NCBI GenBank assembly: GCA_014529385.2
Contig: CM043960.1
Location: 73,175,910-73,239,909, forward strand
Length of the DNA: 64,000 nt
DNA from: Adiantum capillus-veneris
Lineage: Eukaryota > Streptophyta > Polypodiopsida > Polypodiales > Pteridaceae
Reading direction: 5' to 3'
Shown here: positions 1 through 12,447 of the stretch, in pieces
Numbering within the stretch: the first letter of the stretch is position 1
Layout of the letters: every line of letters begins with the position of its first letter
Position numbers and translations under genes: made by a program
Notes under the pieces: model-generated
What the model saw: only the letters and a program-made list of their open reading frames with translations
Told to the model about the DNA's origin: nothing
The model's database searches: none

Positions 1-421
1 ATCAAAGGTTATATTGTAAACATAAATCTTATTAACATACGTAGGATCTATAAACAACGCCTTTTTTCCCACATTTAAGAAGCATGACCACCATTCATAA
101 ATCATAAATGTGATATGATAATAATGCTTAATTAACTATTAGTCTTGTGAAAAGTACTTGACTAATCGGGTCCACCCGTCCGTAGATATATATCCATTTG
201 GATACTACTCTCCCGTTTTCCACACCACACTCACCCAATCTTCTTGTTTTTTAACTACTACCACATTGTTTTGCATATACAAATAATGTTCCTTTATTAA
301 TTTCGGACATAGGTTCTTTCATACAACAAACATCACCAAAATAATTCAAACAAGGCCTAATGAAGATATTTCTATATTTTAACAAAAAAGTGAACCTTCC
401 AATTTCTTATGAGTTTGCCGC

Positions 422-1363
422 TGGAGAGGGGGAATGGGGGAACATGCCCGGCAGAAACACAAGGGCCTCTCTATAGCTCAAGGTATCCACATCACCCCTA
501 TCCTCTCAAAAAACACCTTCAAAAAACACACTTCACACTAGCAGAACATTGCTTGCTCTTTTTCCACTACTCACGCACTACACAAATCTACCACACAACG
601 CACACCTATCACCATGGTCTCTCTCCACCCTTACACACGCACACAGCCGCTCACTCTCACTCTCTCACACAAAACACCGTTGATCTGGGGGGACGCACAC
701 TTTTGACACCGAGGGGAAACTCGAAAGCAGGAGAAAGAGAAGGGGGGAAGGGAAACGACAACAAAACGGGGCAACAATGGCTTGATTGCATTTCAAAAGG
801 CATGTATAAAGGCTTGCAATGCCATCACCATGGACATTTTCAAGAAAAAAGTACAAAGGATTTAGCCTGTAAGAGAGATCCACTTTGCAGGCCTAAACGG
901 CACAAAAAAACCCCCCAATTTGATTAAAAAATGACTACTATAGTAGGGCGTCTCCAACTGTAGAATCTGCACCTTAATTGGTCTATCTGGAACCTTAATT
1001 TGGAAACTTTGGAAGGATGGAGCCGCCTCATTTTTGTCTGCTCTCTTGCACTTGAGGGTGGGGGCACTAGCGATGTCACTACTGTCCCTTGGCATTTTTA
1101 TTTTTTCCCTTTCCTCCTTTATTATCACCCTTTGGAAGGCTCCCTCTTTCACTGCCTCTTTGACCTTCTCATTGACCACTTTTGTCCGGCCCTTGATTGA
1201 TCCATTCCCTACTATTCTTCTTTCTCTCTTTCCCCTCACCGTTCACCTAAGTCCTGTTGTGCCCAGCCATTCCTCCTTGCCCTTGCTCTTGCTTGCCTGG
1301 GCTTGAAATGGGCCCGCCCACCTCTTGTACACATTGCGATCCCTTCGGGCGAGGCGAGATTTC

Positions 1364-1414
<51 letters not shown>

Positions 1415-2688
1415 CTGCTTGCCACCGGTTGTGGGACCCCTCTCCTAGCATTAGCAACATCGCTATTCGGGGGGGGACACCCTTGCCTTCAAAAAGTGTT
1501 TATCCCAGCGAGCATGTGAATCAGCCCCTGGCGAGCCTCCATGCCACGTCAGCAACCTGTTTTTCTATCTGCACAGATCGCAGGCGTGCCACCACCGCCA
1601 CCATGACTAGCCAGCGTCATCGTCTCCTACCAAAACGTATCCAGGGCTACACCCCCATCGCCACCAGCGCAACGCGGAACAGGTAACACGATAGTCTCAC
1701 GCCCACTGGGAGCTTTCTCTCCCTTCACATCTCTCCAATGGACCCACGGCCCAGGCTACATACCCCGATAATAGTCAACCTGGCAGCACATATGGAATTA
1801 ACGCACGCCACGTGTCACTCTGTTGTTTAATGCACCCTTAGGGGTCTTCAAATTCCACCCAAAAAAAACTTATTTGAAGTCACTTTTTCCCACCTTTTGA
1901 ATGCCTGCAATATCTTGCTCAGTAGCCCAATGACCAGACCACGAAGCCCAGTGAAAGGATCCCCTTGCGTGCTTTGAACCCCCCTGGCCCTTGTTGCCAT
2001 TTGGCTCTCCTCAGACTGCAAACTAGAGTCATCGAAAACGGAAAAGAACACCTATGATCGGCCCTTGAGTAACTGCTCTAGACTTCATCAGACTGTAACG
2101 GATTGTAACTCGACGCTCTGTAACTCAGCGCTAGAGGCTCAGAATCACGCATCGTCAATTGTTGCTCACTCTGAATGATGCATGCTACCCTGTAGAATCC
2201 TTGTCGAGGCTCAAGAAATTCCAGATGGCACGATTTCCCATGCGATTGACTTGGCCCATAATTGGCCCCCGCAAAAACTTTTGATGGCCATAACTTGCTA
2301 TCTAGATCTCTGATTGGGTCTCCGAGAAGACAAGCATGCTTCATAATTTGAGCTCTATGCTCTCTACTGACATTTGCTTAGGACATTTTTCCCCGATTGC
2401 CCTGCTCGTCGGGGATCTGCAACACCTTTTAAGGACCAGCTTCTAGAGCACCTCGAACACTACATTCTAGAGAATTGGCTTGGCATTTCGGGCACCTTCA
2501 TTTTCTATCCCAATCGAGCTACCTTGGAGCCTTTTTAGCCTAAAAAGTTGCATGGAGCATACATTTCTGCTACCCTTTTTCTGCCCAGGGACTCCATACC
2601 TGCTCTAGCCTTCTGCACTACACCTGTCTGCAGCCCTCGCTTAGCATAGACCACTTTCTAGCTCGGACCAAATTTGGTTGCACCATCA
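422..2688 (-). repeat. 3' LTR of outer Ty3/gypsy element
   Basis: About 2.27 kb, matched by 27531-29631. Read on the minus strand it starts TGATGGTGCAACC directly after a purine tract and ends CTCTCCA, as in the sister element. It contains a (CT)n tract at 1366-1412. Small ORFs here are LTR or microsatellite shadows, not genes. Confidence 0.85.
1366..1412. repeat. (CT)n microsatellite
   Basis: Uninterrupted CT dinucleotides inside the outer element's 3' LTR. The homologous position in the 5' LTR (28491-28516) is shorter. Confidence 0.97.
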
Positions 2689-2703
2689 TTGCCTAGCCCC
2701 CTC
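2689..2703 (-). promoter_or_regulatory. Polypurine tract of outer Ty3 element
   Basis: On the minus strand GAGGGGGCTAGGCAA lies directly against the TGATGG start of the 3' LTR, which is where plus-strand DNA synthesis would be primed. The sister element has the same arrangement at 21646-21659. Confidence 0.7.
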
Positions 2704-2959
2704 GTCAAACATTTATGTTCGACCAAAAGCATATTTATAGACCTTTAAAACTGGCACACCAAATTGACAATTGAAAGCACTTGCAGAAACTACAACCCTA
2801 TGTACATGCTATGTACAAAAGCTTCGTCTTCTCTTGCACACCGCATGCTTTAGGTGGGTTTCCCACCCCCTTGGTTACAATCTGATGCACGTCAGGCACT
2901 AGATCCCTCTCAAAATACAACTTGAGCCGCACACCATTTACCCTATTCTTAAGAAGCTT

Positions 2960-4011
2960 GCCATTCACCCTTACCAACTAATAGGTCCCATTTGGAAAGG
3001 CTTTTTGCACTTTATACGGACCTGTCCACTTCTTCTTGAACTTCTTCTGGAATGTGAAATCCAGGTAGCTTTCATACTTCATAACCAGATCTCTCTCTTC
3101 TATCTTTTTGTCTAGCAAGTTCTGATTGAACTTGGCAACCCGCTTCTCTCTTTTCTTCACATAGAAGTTAGTTGTTGCCTCTCTGGCCATCTGTAAAGCC
3201 TCCAAACTAGCTATCCGATCTTGAGAACTCCTTGTTGAGTGGCATTGACACGCCACATACCTTTCAAATCCCCCAACTCTGCATGCACCGGCAATACAAC
3301 CTCCTTACCATAGACTAACTCGAATGGAGTGAAATTTGTAGCTACTTTATAGGACGTCCTATACGCCCACAGACACTTCTCTAGATTTGTTTCCCACTCA
3401 GTTTCCTGCTTATACATGTACTTTGTTAACATTTTGACGATTTGATCATTAGCACTCTCGACTAGACCATTGCATTGGGGGTGATAGGGTGAGGAAAACC
3501 GACGCTGAATCTTTAGCTTTTCCACTGATGCACTCATGAGCTTGCTTCTGAACCCCTGACCCCTATCAGAAACTAACACCCATGGAACCCCAAAACGGCA
3601 ACAGATGTTATCAAACACAAATTGAGCCACCACATTAGCATTTACTTCCTTCACAGCTTTGGCCTCGACCCATCGTGTAAGGTAGTCAATGGCTACCATC
3701 ACGTACTTCTTACCACTTGTAGACTCTGGGAGAGGACCTATGGCATCCAAACCCCACTTTTTGAAAGCACTTTGTGTGATGAGAGCACCTTGTGACTCCG
3801 CTACCAGTCGTCTTTCACCTATGATCTGACAATCATGGCACGTCTTGCACCAGTAATGCACGTCCTTCACTACGGAAGGCTACCAAAAGCCTGCTCTCAG
3901 GACTCAAAATAGAACCTAATCTTTGCCCTAATGTCCACTTTCTTCGTGGCATTGCTCCAGCACCATACCTATCTCTTCTTTATACAGTACCCTTCTTAGC
4001 ACTCTGTCACG
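2960..4011 (-). pseudogene. Integrase C-terminal half, outer Ty3 element
   Basis: Translation of the minus strand gives the end of the zinc-binding region (YWCKTCHDCQ), the DDE core with D in LDAIGPLP, D in VSDRGQGF and E in NGLVESANDQ, then the C-terminal segment KKWTGPYKV. One frameshift near 3225 separates the core from the C-terminal domain. The N-terminal part of the domain is cut at about 4011 by the nested element and continues at 23321. The closest relative in the window is 20271-21437. It would insert element cDNA if intact; it cannot be functional here. Confidence 0.9.
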
Positions 4012-4979
4012 TTGGTGCAACCAAAGTTGGTCCGCGCTGGGAAGTGTGCTATGAAGTGCAAAGGGTGCCAACAGGCGCATGTGAAAGAGCTAAAGCAAGA
4101 ATGAAGGCCTTGAGAGAGCATGTCGTGGCAAAAGTGTATATCTAATGTGGTTTTTTGGGCCAAAAAGGCCCCAGAATGGTCCAGGTGGAATAGCAGGTAA
4201 AGGTGCCCGGAATGTTGAGTCAGTGTTCTAGAATATGGTCTTTGAGATTCTCTATGAGCCCATCCAAACGGCTCGTCAAACGGAGCCCGGATGTGAAAGA
4301 TGTGGCACCTTGAAGTGGGATGCATTGCAGATTCTCGTCGGATCGGACATGTGCAAGTGGTTGGCGAGAGATGATGCGAGTTGATATGCTTGAAGTGCTC
4401 GATTTGTGAAGCATGCCGGTCTTCTCAGATTGAGAAGCAAGGTCACAAATAGAAAGTTATGGCCAATTGAAACTTTTTCGGAGGGCGGGTGTGTGCAAGG
4501 TTATCGGCATTAAAAGACGTGCCGTCAGGTGTTTTTTTGGCCTCGACCAAGTTTGGCAAGGTAGCATGCACTGCGGGGGGGTCAATTGAAATCGACGGCT
4601 TGGAAATCGAAATCATGGGCGACTGAGAAGAATGTAAGGTGGTCATAAGCATTTTTTCGACTTTTGAGCGGTTTCGATGGACGGGCTCGAGAAGGTTGGT
4701 GTGTGGCTAATTGCTCATGGTTTCGAATCAGCAAGACGAAATTTCGATGCATTCACAAGGTGGGCATTTGGCAAACTCAGTACGAGGAAGCATCGACGGC
4801 ATGGAGCTTGTGCCCAAAAGATCCCTTTGTTGGTGGGTGCTAAAGTGAAAAAGTAAGTGGTACTAATACTTAAAGAGAGTGCAAATGAAAAGAAGAGACT
4901 AAGCTTGAGCAAGTCGTCCAAGCCCTTGGTTAATAAAAGCTATCTTTTTCTTAGGAAAGGAGTCGTCTCAAAGGAGGAA
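4012..4979 (+). repeat. 5' LTR of nested Ty3 element, first part
   Basis: Collinear with 21660 to about 22588 of the 3' LTR, from the TTGGTGCAACCAAAG start to the sequence ending TCTCAAAGGAGGA. The match stops at about 4979 and resumes at about 16066. Confidence 0.85.
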
Positions 4980-4996
4980 AACAAGAAGGAAAAAAA

Positions 4997-5020
4997 GTGA
5001 TAAAATCACGAGGCATGCCT
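4997..5020 (+). repeat. Short repeat bracketing 5.6 kb, left copy
   Basis: GTGATAAAATCAC with 5-bp arms, followed by the perfect palindrome AGGCATGCCT. A near copy is at 10576-10598. It could be a transposon end, such as a Helitron-like hairpin terminus, but this is weak. Confidence 0.4.
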
Positions 5021-5071
5021 AGTAATAATGATTCAAATTAATGTTTTACAAAAATGTGGTGCATACAAGAT

Positions 5072-5073
<2 letters not shown>

Positions 5074-5116
<43 letters not shown>
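5074..5116. repeat. (GA)n microsatellite
   Basis: About 21 GA units near the left end of the composite insertion. Confidence 0.97.
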
Positions 5117-5119
<3 letters not shown>

Positions 5120-6196
5120 GAGAAGGAACAATTTTTTATGTTGCAAGAAATAATCCTTGAGAGAGCAACTTGGTGTCTTGTCCACCCTTGGTGAACCTCG
5201 GTTCCCACAAAATTGAACCTGGCTTGGGGCTCGTGACGGTCTAGACAAATATAGACAAATATAGACGACAAAGCGAGCGGGTACATAAAAATACATGAAT
5301 ACAGTAGGTTGGCTAGCCTATGATATCACATGTATATGCCTCGCTTAGGTCACCTCACCGTAAAAAAAATAGAGTAAATGTAAATGGTGGGGATACGGTC
5401 TCAACACTACGATGGTCTATGACAAAGGGACAGTCACGAGCCCCAAGCCAAGCACGGCCCCTCTCGCAGCTTCTCACCAGTCACGAGTCACAGCACCGCA
5501 CCACAGGCCAAGTTTCTCCCTCGAGAGTCCACACTTCACAAACAACTACAATTTTCTGTGGCACACTGGCATGGTTATATTGCAGGTGTTCTCCTCCTGC
5601 AGCCCCATCCTCTCCACACTCGTTACAGAGTCCCTGATATCATCACCAACACAGACATGCCATTCTGTCTTTGCCATAGCAACATAATTTTTATGAAGAG
5701 GCGTTGTGTAATTCTGATCAAATTGCCTGCAATTGATAGAGAAGATTTTTATCTATTGCCAGCACACAAAACAAAACCTCAAGAAGAGCAATGCTTCATC
5801 GAAATTCATGTCAACAGAAAACAAATTAAACAAGGTGAAGATTCACGGTGGCCTGCATAAGGATGTACCTAGCAAGGTATGTGGTGTGGCCCAGTGCTAG
5901 AAAAAAACTTTTTTCCCAAAACTGGCAAACCTACATATGGGAAACAATAGAGGTAAATTGACAAAATTTAAAGGTTTTTACACCAAATTACACTAATTTT
6001 TTCAAAATTTTGTAGGTTTTCTCACCTTAAAATTAAGAGGTAAATTTCAAAATTTGTAGGTGGGATTACACTAAACCTAGGTTTTTTTCGAGCACTCCCT
6101 CTCACAGAAGTTCATATTAATGTTGAGGTAAGCCACAATGTGCCGATTATTGTGAGAATTTGTCCAAAACTTCTTGTGATAGACAACGCACTGCAC

Positions 6197-6198
<2 letters not shown>

Positions 6199-6235
<37 letters not shown>
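6199..6235. repeat. (AG)n microsatellite
   Basis: About 18 AG units. Confidence 0.97.
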
Positions 6236-6240
<5 letters not shown>

Positions 6241-6866
6241 CAAAAGAGGAGTAATTGCAACAGAAAGCCAAAATAATAATAAATTGGCTTGTTCGGCATC
6301 AGACTTGCGATGCAACAACCGATGACAAGAGCAGAAGAAGAATTGGGAAGGCGGGAATGAGGCAGATATTGTATCGAAAGAACTAACCATAGCGTACGCA
6401 AGCCATTCTTAAAAGACTCCTTCATGCGGTTCTCCACAGCAAACGATTTGTACTAAGCGACTCTGCGTCGCCGTAGTAGGTGCTAGAAAGGACGAGCCTA
6501 AGACTGCAAAAAACGTGAGAGCGTGAGTAATAGACTCGTAGTCGCACGAAACTCCAAGGCAGAACTCCGCATGTAGCTATAATTCAAGCTGAATTCCACA
6601 CGCAGTTGCACGCCTTGACGTCGTCTTGACTCCGCTGTGCAAAACTGCTGGCCGTCCACGTGGACGCCATCCACAAAAGGATGCACAACCGAGCCCAACA
6701 CTAAGGCCTTTCTTTAGCAGGCCAAAAAGATACCTGCAAGTGCACGCCAAAAAGGGCAATGCAATAGTAATGAATCAAAATTTATGTCAAAAGCTTTGCC
6801 AAAAGCCATATACAACATTTGGGTGAGAGGATCAACAAAAGCCATATACAACACTAAATTAGACAT

Positions 6867-6867
<1 letters not shown>

Positions 6868-6901
<34 letters not shown>
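6868..6901. repeat. (CT)n microsatellite
   Basis: About 17 CT units. Confidence 0.97.
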
Positions 6902-6906
<5 letters not shown>

Positions 6907-7196
6907 ACACACAATGTGAGTGTGTGTGCTGTGAGTGTCAAGTCTAGAATTGCATTCACACTAAATGGATTTTCTAAACATTTAGGATATATAAGGAGAG
7001 TAACAAAGTTCGGCAGGACAGGATGCAGATATACATGATGCCAGTAGGTCAGTAAGGAGATCTACTTGCAAGTTGCAAACACGGCATGTTTGGGGAGGTA
7101 CCAAAATGCTGAGATTGAAGGGATTTGGGAGGGTTTACAGGCAACCATGGAGCTACAAGCACTACGAGTCGTAACAAAACGAGAAGGATGATGCGC

Positions 7197-7238
<42 letters not shown>
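7197..7238. repeat. (CT)n microsatellite
   Basis: About 21 CT units. Confidence 0.97.
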
Positions 7239-7243
<5 letters not shown>

Positions 7244-8655
7244 CGCTCTCAGACGAGCAAGCCTTTCCTCTCCTTTGCTTGCCCTGCACCAAAACCAAAG
7301 CTGGCCATGGCGATGGTGGCTTTCGAGCTGCTGCTTGTTGTGTGCCATGCCTTGCTTCATTGCGACCCACCCCCTTCGCGTCCAGTATAATGGCAGAAGC
7401 CGCGAGCTTTGCCTGGCGAGTATCTCCCTCCCCCATTCCACCGACTGCGCGGATATGTCAACCCGGAAAAAGTCAATTGCAGTTTTGTAGTTGCGCCAGA
7501 GAATCTGCAGGCTCAGTCCTTGCGTGAATCGTCATCAGGCATGCTCGCAGAGTATAATTATCGAGGTCAGCTACCTGCACAACACTGAAGAAGTGAGTAT
7601 GATGCAGCTAGAAATACAGGGTACTACTACGGCTACTGCACCTAGTATCGATAGCAAGTGGTTCGGCTTCTCTCATGCTGATAAATTTAACAATCATTAC
7701 AGTACGCCTTCAGCTATGGATCATTCCTGCTCGGACCCCCTCGCGGACCATTTACCGCCACATTGTCTAGTGCTCCTGCATGCACAGCTCCATTTGCAAC
7801 GTCTGTAGAGCTCATCCTCTCTCACCTAACAGGCGATTAAAGATTAATGATGGAGGGGGGCAGACTGTTTCCCACTCGAAAGATGGAGGGCGGCAACAGT
7901 ACGTGAGCAGGTTTAATGGAGCACGAAGACCAGAGAGAGAGAGAGGGGTGAAGGAGGGCAAGCGATGGTGGGTTGGAGCAGGCAATTGGGGGAGAAAGGT
8001 GCAGCTCGGGAGGGCATCACCAGTAAAGGCGATTCAATACATATATCCTGAGTGAGGGGTAACTCACCTCGGACTCGGGGAGCCAACTCGGCTCAACCAA
8101 AAAGGAATACGATACCAAGGCTCACCCTTCCTGGCATGCAACAAACAGGGGCTCGAGTCTCACTTGAGAGTCCGGCCAACACCTCAAAACTGTCTCGACA
8201 CTCAGGCTCAGAAGAGGCTAGATGGAGAGTCAAAGTACCACAACCCACAGCGGGTATCTCAGTATCCACAACCCACTGCGAGTGACAACCATAAACCGAA
8301 TATGATCGAGGGCCTTGCACCCGATGTCTTAAGTCCAAAACTGTTCAAGACTGCCCCTGCATACATCACGCAGCCCCTGGCTGTCATGAGATTACCTGTA
8401 AACAAAGGCTACCCCGAAGGGTGGCAGAGCATGTACCAACGCTGAGTCTAGAGGGTGCGGCCCCAGCGGGGGTCTGCTCCTGTTCCTCTCTTGTAATGGC
8501 TGAGGCTCCCACAGCCCCTTGGTGGAAATAACATGCAGGACTGTCGCACCTTCTCGAGACCCAAAAGACACCTGCTCAATTAGTTACGTCGTTACAGATT
8601 CTTTTATAGTGCATGTCACGCCCGTTTAGACTTGAGCGGACAAATTGCATTATTA

Positions 8656-8677
8656 GCGACAACACTCCCCCTTAATG
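8656..8677 (-). promoter_or_regulatory. Copia-like polypurine tract and LTR start (candidate)
   Basis: On the minus strand CATTAAGGGGGAG is directly followed by TGTTGTCGC. This is the typical copia arrangement of a polypurine tract abutting an LTR that starts TGTTG. A TATAAAAG lies about 50 bp further along the minus strand. No matching 5' LTR or primer-binding site was found, so the element is partial at best. Confidence 0.35.
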
Positions 8678-8810
8678 CGTGTGACCGCACAAGAGGGCTG
8701 TGTGTATATGCAATGGAAAACAGCTGCACCCCTTTGTCCCCATGAAGAGGTTCATGATGCTTCGCCATCCTACACTACATGCATAATGCATACAAGCATG
8801 AGTATGCATT

Positions 8811-10020
8811 TTATCCTGGATCAAGCATGGCTTTAGAAAATAGCATCTTTTGAAACATCTGCGTCGTAAGCCTTCGTTCTGCAACAACAGATATAATAAG
8901 ATCTTCCATAGTAGCAATGGCAGCTCTTTCCATTTCACGAACTTGCTCAATTCCACTTCTCCCCCTCAAGTGAGAAAAGTGGAGTATGAGCGCCGTGCAT
9001 GAGCACTCATTTGTGTAGCAATCGCCGGGATCAAGAAAGCACTTGTGAAGGCGAAGATTGCGAAGTTCATGCTTCAGCTTTACTCGAGGACGAGGAGAAC
9101 ATACCGACATCACATGACACAAATCTGCAAAGATGATCTCGTCGTGAGTAGGATCCGGTATTTCGACTTCATTGACTTGAGGAGAATCAGCAGGAAGGTG
9201 CAGAAACTCATACGCATCAAGTATATCAAGTGTATGAATGGAGAAAGTGACATTATTTTTGGAAAGCATCGACATGACTGAAGCATGATTACCATTTGCT
9301 CGTCGGTTGACTGCTATGGGTGGAGAAGGTGAAGTAGGGAAGTGTCGGGTACCATCATCTGCAAGTGCATCAGATTTGTGGTCGGCAAGAGAATCAGCAA
9401 TTTCAGCTTGTAGGAGATTTTCAGCCCCATTTGAAGAAGGAGCAGCCCGACACATGGATGATACGAGAATGGCAGAGGTACTTGTATCTCCTTGACTCGG
9501 CAGGAGAGAGCCTTCCCCAGGGTCTTCAATTACTTGCAGGGATTTAACTTCTGCAACGTCTCCTCTTTGGATGGGCGGGAGGCAGTCCGCAATTGCTCCG
9601 TTTATTGAGGGCAAGAGCTGGCCCACTTCATCTCTTTCCAACTGCGCACGCTCAGTGGATGAGGGCACTTCTTCATCTTGGCGAAGCAGATATTGGGTTG
9701 GCTCAGAGGTTGTGGTATCAAACTTCGCACCTTGGCCATCTGAATCTTTGCTTTCTCCACTTGACGGCAGAAGGCTGCTCGCTGCAGTTTGCAGGTTCTC
9801 ATGAGGCTCAGAGGATGCGGGATTGAACTTCGCACCTTGGCCATATTGCGTTGCAGAAATATGCGAGGGTTTTGCCGCTGCAGGGATTTCATCGCAGGCT
9901 TGTCGTCCAATCAGCAGCGTGAGGGAGGCAATTAAACAGTTGGCGGAAGATAGGTGTATTGACACCCGCAGGGGATCGCCCAACCCCTCGATACCATATG
10001 GAAAAGCCTGTTTGCATAAT
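8811..10020 (-). CDS. Unidentified 390-codon ORF, probably a captured exon or element ORF
   Basis: This is the longest open minus-strand frame in the innermost insertion. It is open from just after a stop near 10020 and has no good ATG start (a TTG lies at about 9983), so it looks like an internal or last exon or a degraded 5' end. The N-terminal two thirds is Ser/Pro/Glu/Ala-rich and holds an imperfect repeat, GQGAKFNPASSEP and GQGAKFDTTTSEP. The C-terminal about 130 residues are less biased, with a Cys cluster (LDPGDCYTNECSC) and a predicted helical end. I do not recognise a family. It lies upstream of the copia-like polypurine tract at 8665-8677 on the same strand, so it may be part of a degraded or non-autonomous element. 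Confidence 0.4.
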
Positions 10021-10575
10021 CTTCATGCATCGCTCCCTCTCTCAGAGACACACAGAGGCGCATGTGGCTGAGAGCAGTACGCGGCCCCACTGTCAGGTGG
10101 GCTCGCGACTTGGATAGACCCCGCAGGGTTTGTGTGCTGCAACACGCAGCTCCTGTAAACCTGTCCAAACCCCGCTAGCTCGGGTATCCTATGAGGCAAG
10201 GGTGTGTGGCCCCGTAAGCAACTGTGGCGAGGCCAGGGTGCAATGCTGTGCCACCCGCGCAGGGGGCAAGAGATAATGTGCCCGGCCAACGAGCTCGCGG
10301 CCGAGGCTATGGAAAGCTTCTCTGCTCTCTGTGTAGAGGGCAGGAGATGGTGGAAGGGGTGGGGAAGAAATGCAGACAGAGAAGGAGAAAGGAGGGCGTG
10401 ACATGGCTTTCCTTTTGCTTGGAAAAGAGTGAACGATAGTGAGAAAGTTTACCTTCATGATTCAACCGACGCCAATATATTTGAGTGTCCTTGCAATGAG
10501 TATCCTCTTCTTATATCATCCAATCAAAAAAATTAATATTTTTTAAAAATAATCTTCCCTTTTTGTAAGAAACAA

Positions 10576-10598
10576 GTGATAAAATCACAAGGCTTGCC
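10576..10598 (+). repeat. Short repeat bracketing 5.6 kb, right copy
   Basis: GTGATAAAATCAC followed by AAGGCTTGCC, a near copy of the sequence at 4997-5020 in the same orientation. Confidence 0.4.
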
Positions 10599-10599
10599 A

Positions 10600-11473
10600 T
10601 AAAATGGAACGACTAAGTAAAATACATAATCAGAAGCAAAGAAAGCTTGTATCTTCATTTATGTCGGTTTTGCATTAAATATAAAATTAAGATATTCTTT
10701 TGGTAAGCTGTTAGCTCATCTAGTGTGTGTTGCAGAAATAATTGTTCATATAAACATTCATTAAGTCCTTGAATGTTCAATCTATATCTTCTTAGCAACG
10801 TCCATTAAGTCTTGAAATCCCCATTGCCCAATCTAACCTTCACTTAGATATTTCATTGCAATAAAAACTTTGAAGTTAATGTCCTCAAGCCAAAGCCAAT
10901 TTGGACAGGTTTGCTATGCAACAAGAGATTGCCATTGGTTTGTGATTTTGTAAGAACTAAATTTGTGTAACTATAGAATTTTTAACCTTGTCTTGCAAGT
11001 GAGAAATCTCTTAATTGATGCATGAGCTCCCATCTTTCTACTTGGGATAGAACCTCTCCTGGTTTTCATTAACACTAAGGTTGTTGAAGGACTCAGCTAG
11101 ATTATGCTTCCAGTCATGACTCTACATATGGGGGCCTATGTGCATTTATGCATGCAAAATCATTATAGGTAAACTCTCGGCTTCGTCCGGTCCGAATTAT
11201 TAGGCTTGCCACTCCCATCATCCTTGTGTAGGGCTTGTTGTGATGCCATTCAAAGTCAATGGTCTTGAGGGTAGGCATACTCTTAAAAGTTTGGTATACA
11301 TTGCAGAGAACATAAGGACTACTATTATGGTACTTGCAATTTCCTCTATTGCGGTGTAACCACCTTGTTCAGTAGACAAAGGGCAAGGATATCAAAAAGA
11401 CACAGAAGGTAGTACCAACTGGAAAAAATAAGGCGAATCACTTCACAAAACCCCTCTTTGGCCAATTAGATAA

Positions 11474-11522
<49 letters not shown>

Positions 11523-12440
11523 AAATAGCCACATAACAAATAGTTGCTTCACAAGCAGTGAAGGTTCGGAAAAAGGTAAGTTCACTTTATCCAAATCAAA
11601 ATATGACTGCCTCAAATTTTAGCAAGAAGTTTTAGAAATCGCCAATTTGAGGATTTTTATCTTAAAAGTTCAAGTTTTTGTAAAGCTTTCCTTCTCAAAT
11701 ATCTCATAAAGGGATTAAAAGAATCAAAATCCGGCTTCATAAAGTTATTTTGGAAAATACCCCTCTAATTTGTGGATATTTCCAAACAACCCCTCAAATT
11801 GCCAAAATAGCCTTGTTTCTTCAAGATTTTCTAATCTATATTCTTTTTTGACAATTGAGGTCCATTTTTGAGTGCTTAGCATGTAATTTGTCACAATTAC
11901 CTCACAAAAAAGGGTAATTATGTTAAACATTAATGAAGTAAATTGTTTCCAAAGCCTACATAACCAACCCAAATTCAAGTTTTAGAATCTTATATTGATG
12001 GACAATCCATCTTCTTACGAAAAGGTCTTCACTGCATTCAACTCAGCTTTACTCTCTCCACCGGGTGCTAGCCAAAACCAAGCACATAGCCTCTCTATAT
12101 TGGTGCCAACTAGGTCGGCTTCAACCTTTTTCCCCTTTCCTACAACGCCCCCTCAGAGCAGCAGGCTTCCATCCATGACCCTTGAACCAAAACTGCACGT
12201 CTGCCTGCCCATTTTTCTTGCGAAGATGAGCACGCCCCTTTTGACACTGTCTTGCCACTCTGTGTTGAAATCCGTTGATGTCCTTTCTAAAATCAAGAAG
12301 TGCAAGCAAGACACAACAAATCCTCCAAGACACATGATGGTATATACTACCTACTGCTGTTGCAAGGAGAGTTGCTTGCACCCACATACTCTTGCAGGAG
12401 TATACATAAGAATAAAGGATAGAAACAAAGCTAATAGGCT
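10600..12440. other. No recognisable gene
   Basis: AT-rich DNA with short ORFs only and one (CT)n tract at 11477-11518. No family is recognisable on either strand. Confidence 0.6.
11477..11518. repeat. (CT)n microsatellite
   Basis: About 21 CT units. Confidence 0.97.
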
Positions 12441-12447
12441 TGACTTT

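Larger units (their letters stand above)
5120..8640. other. No recognisable gene apart from microsatellites
   Basis: Apart from the (GA)n/(CT)n tracts at 6199-6235, 6868-6901 and 7197-7238, I see only short overlapping ORFs on both strands, many of them Ser-Leu or Arg-Glu runs read through the microsatellites. No protein family is recognisable. Confidence 0.6.

Noticed and set aside
1243-1519. ORFs rich in Ser-Leu or Arg-Glu across (CT)n tracts (here and at 5.1, 6.2, 6.9 and 7.2 kb)
   Set aside because: They are translations of dinucleotide repeats, open in several frames on both strands.
8052-8445. Overlapping ORFs of 77-93 codons on both strands
   Set aside because: No codon bias, motif or start context; probably chance in a GC-richer stretch.
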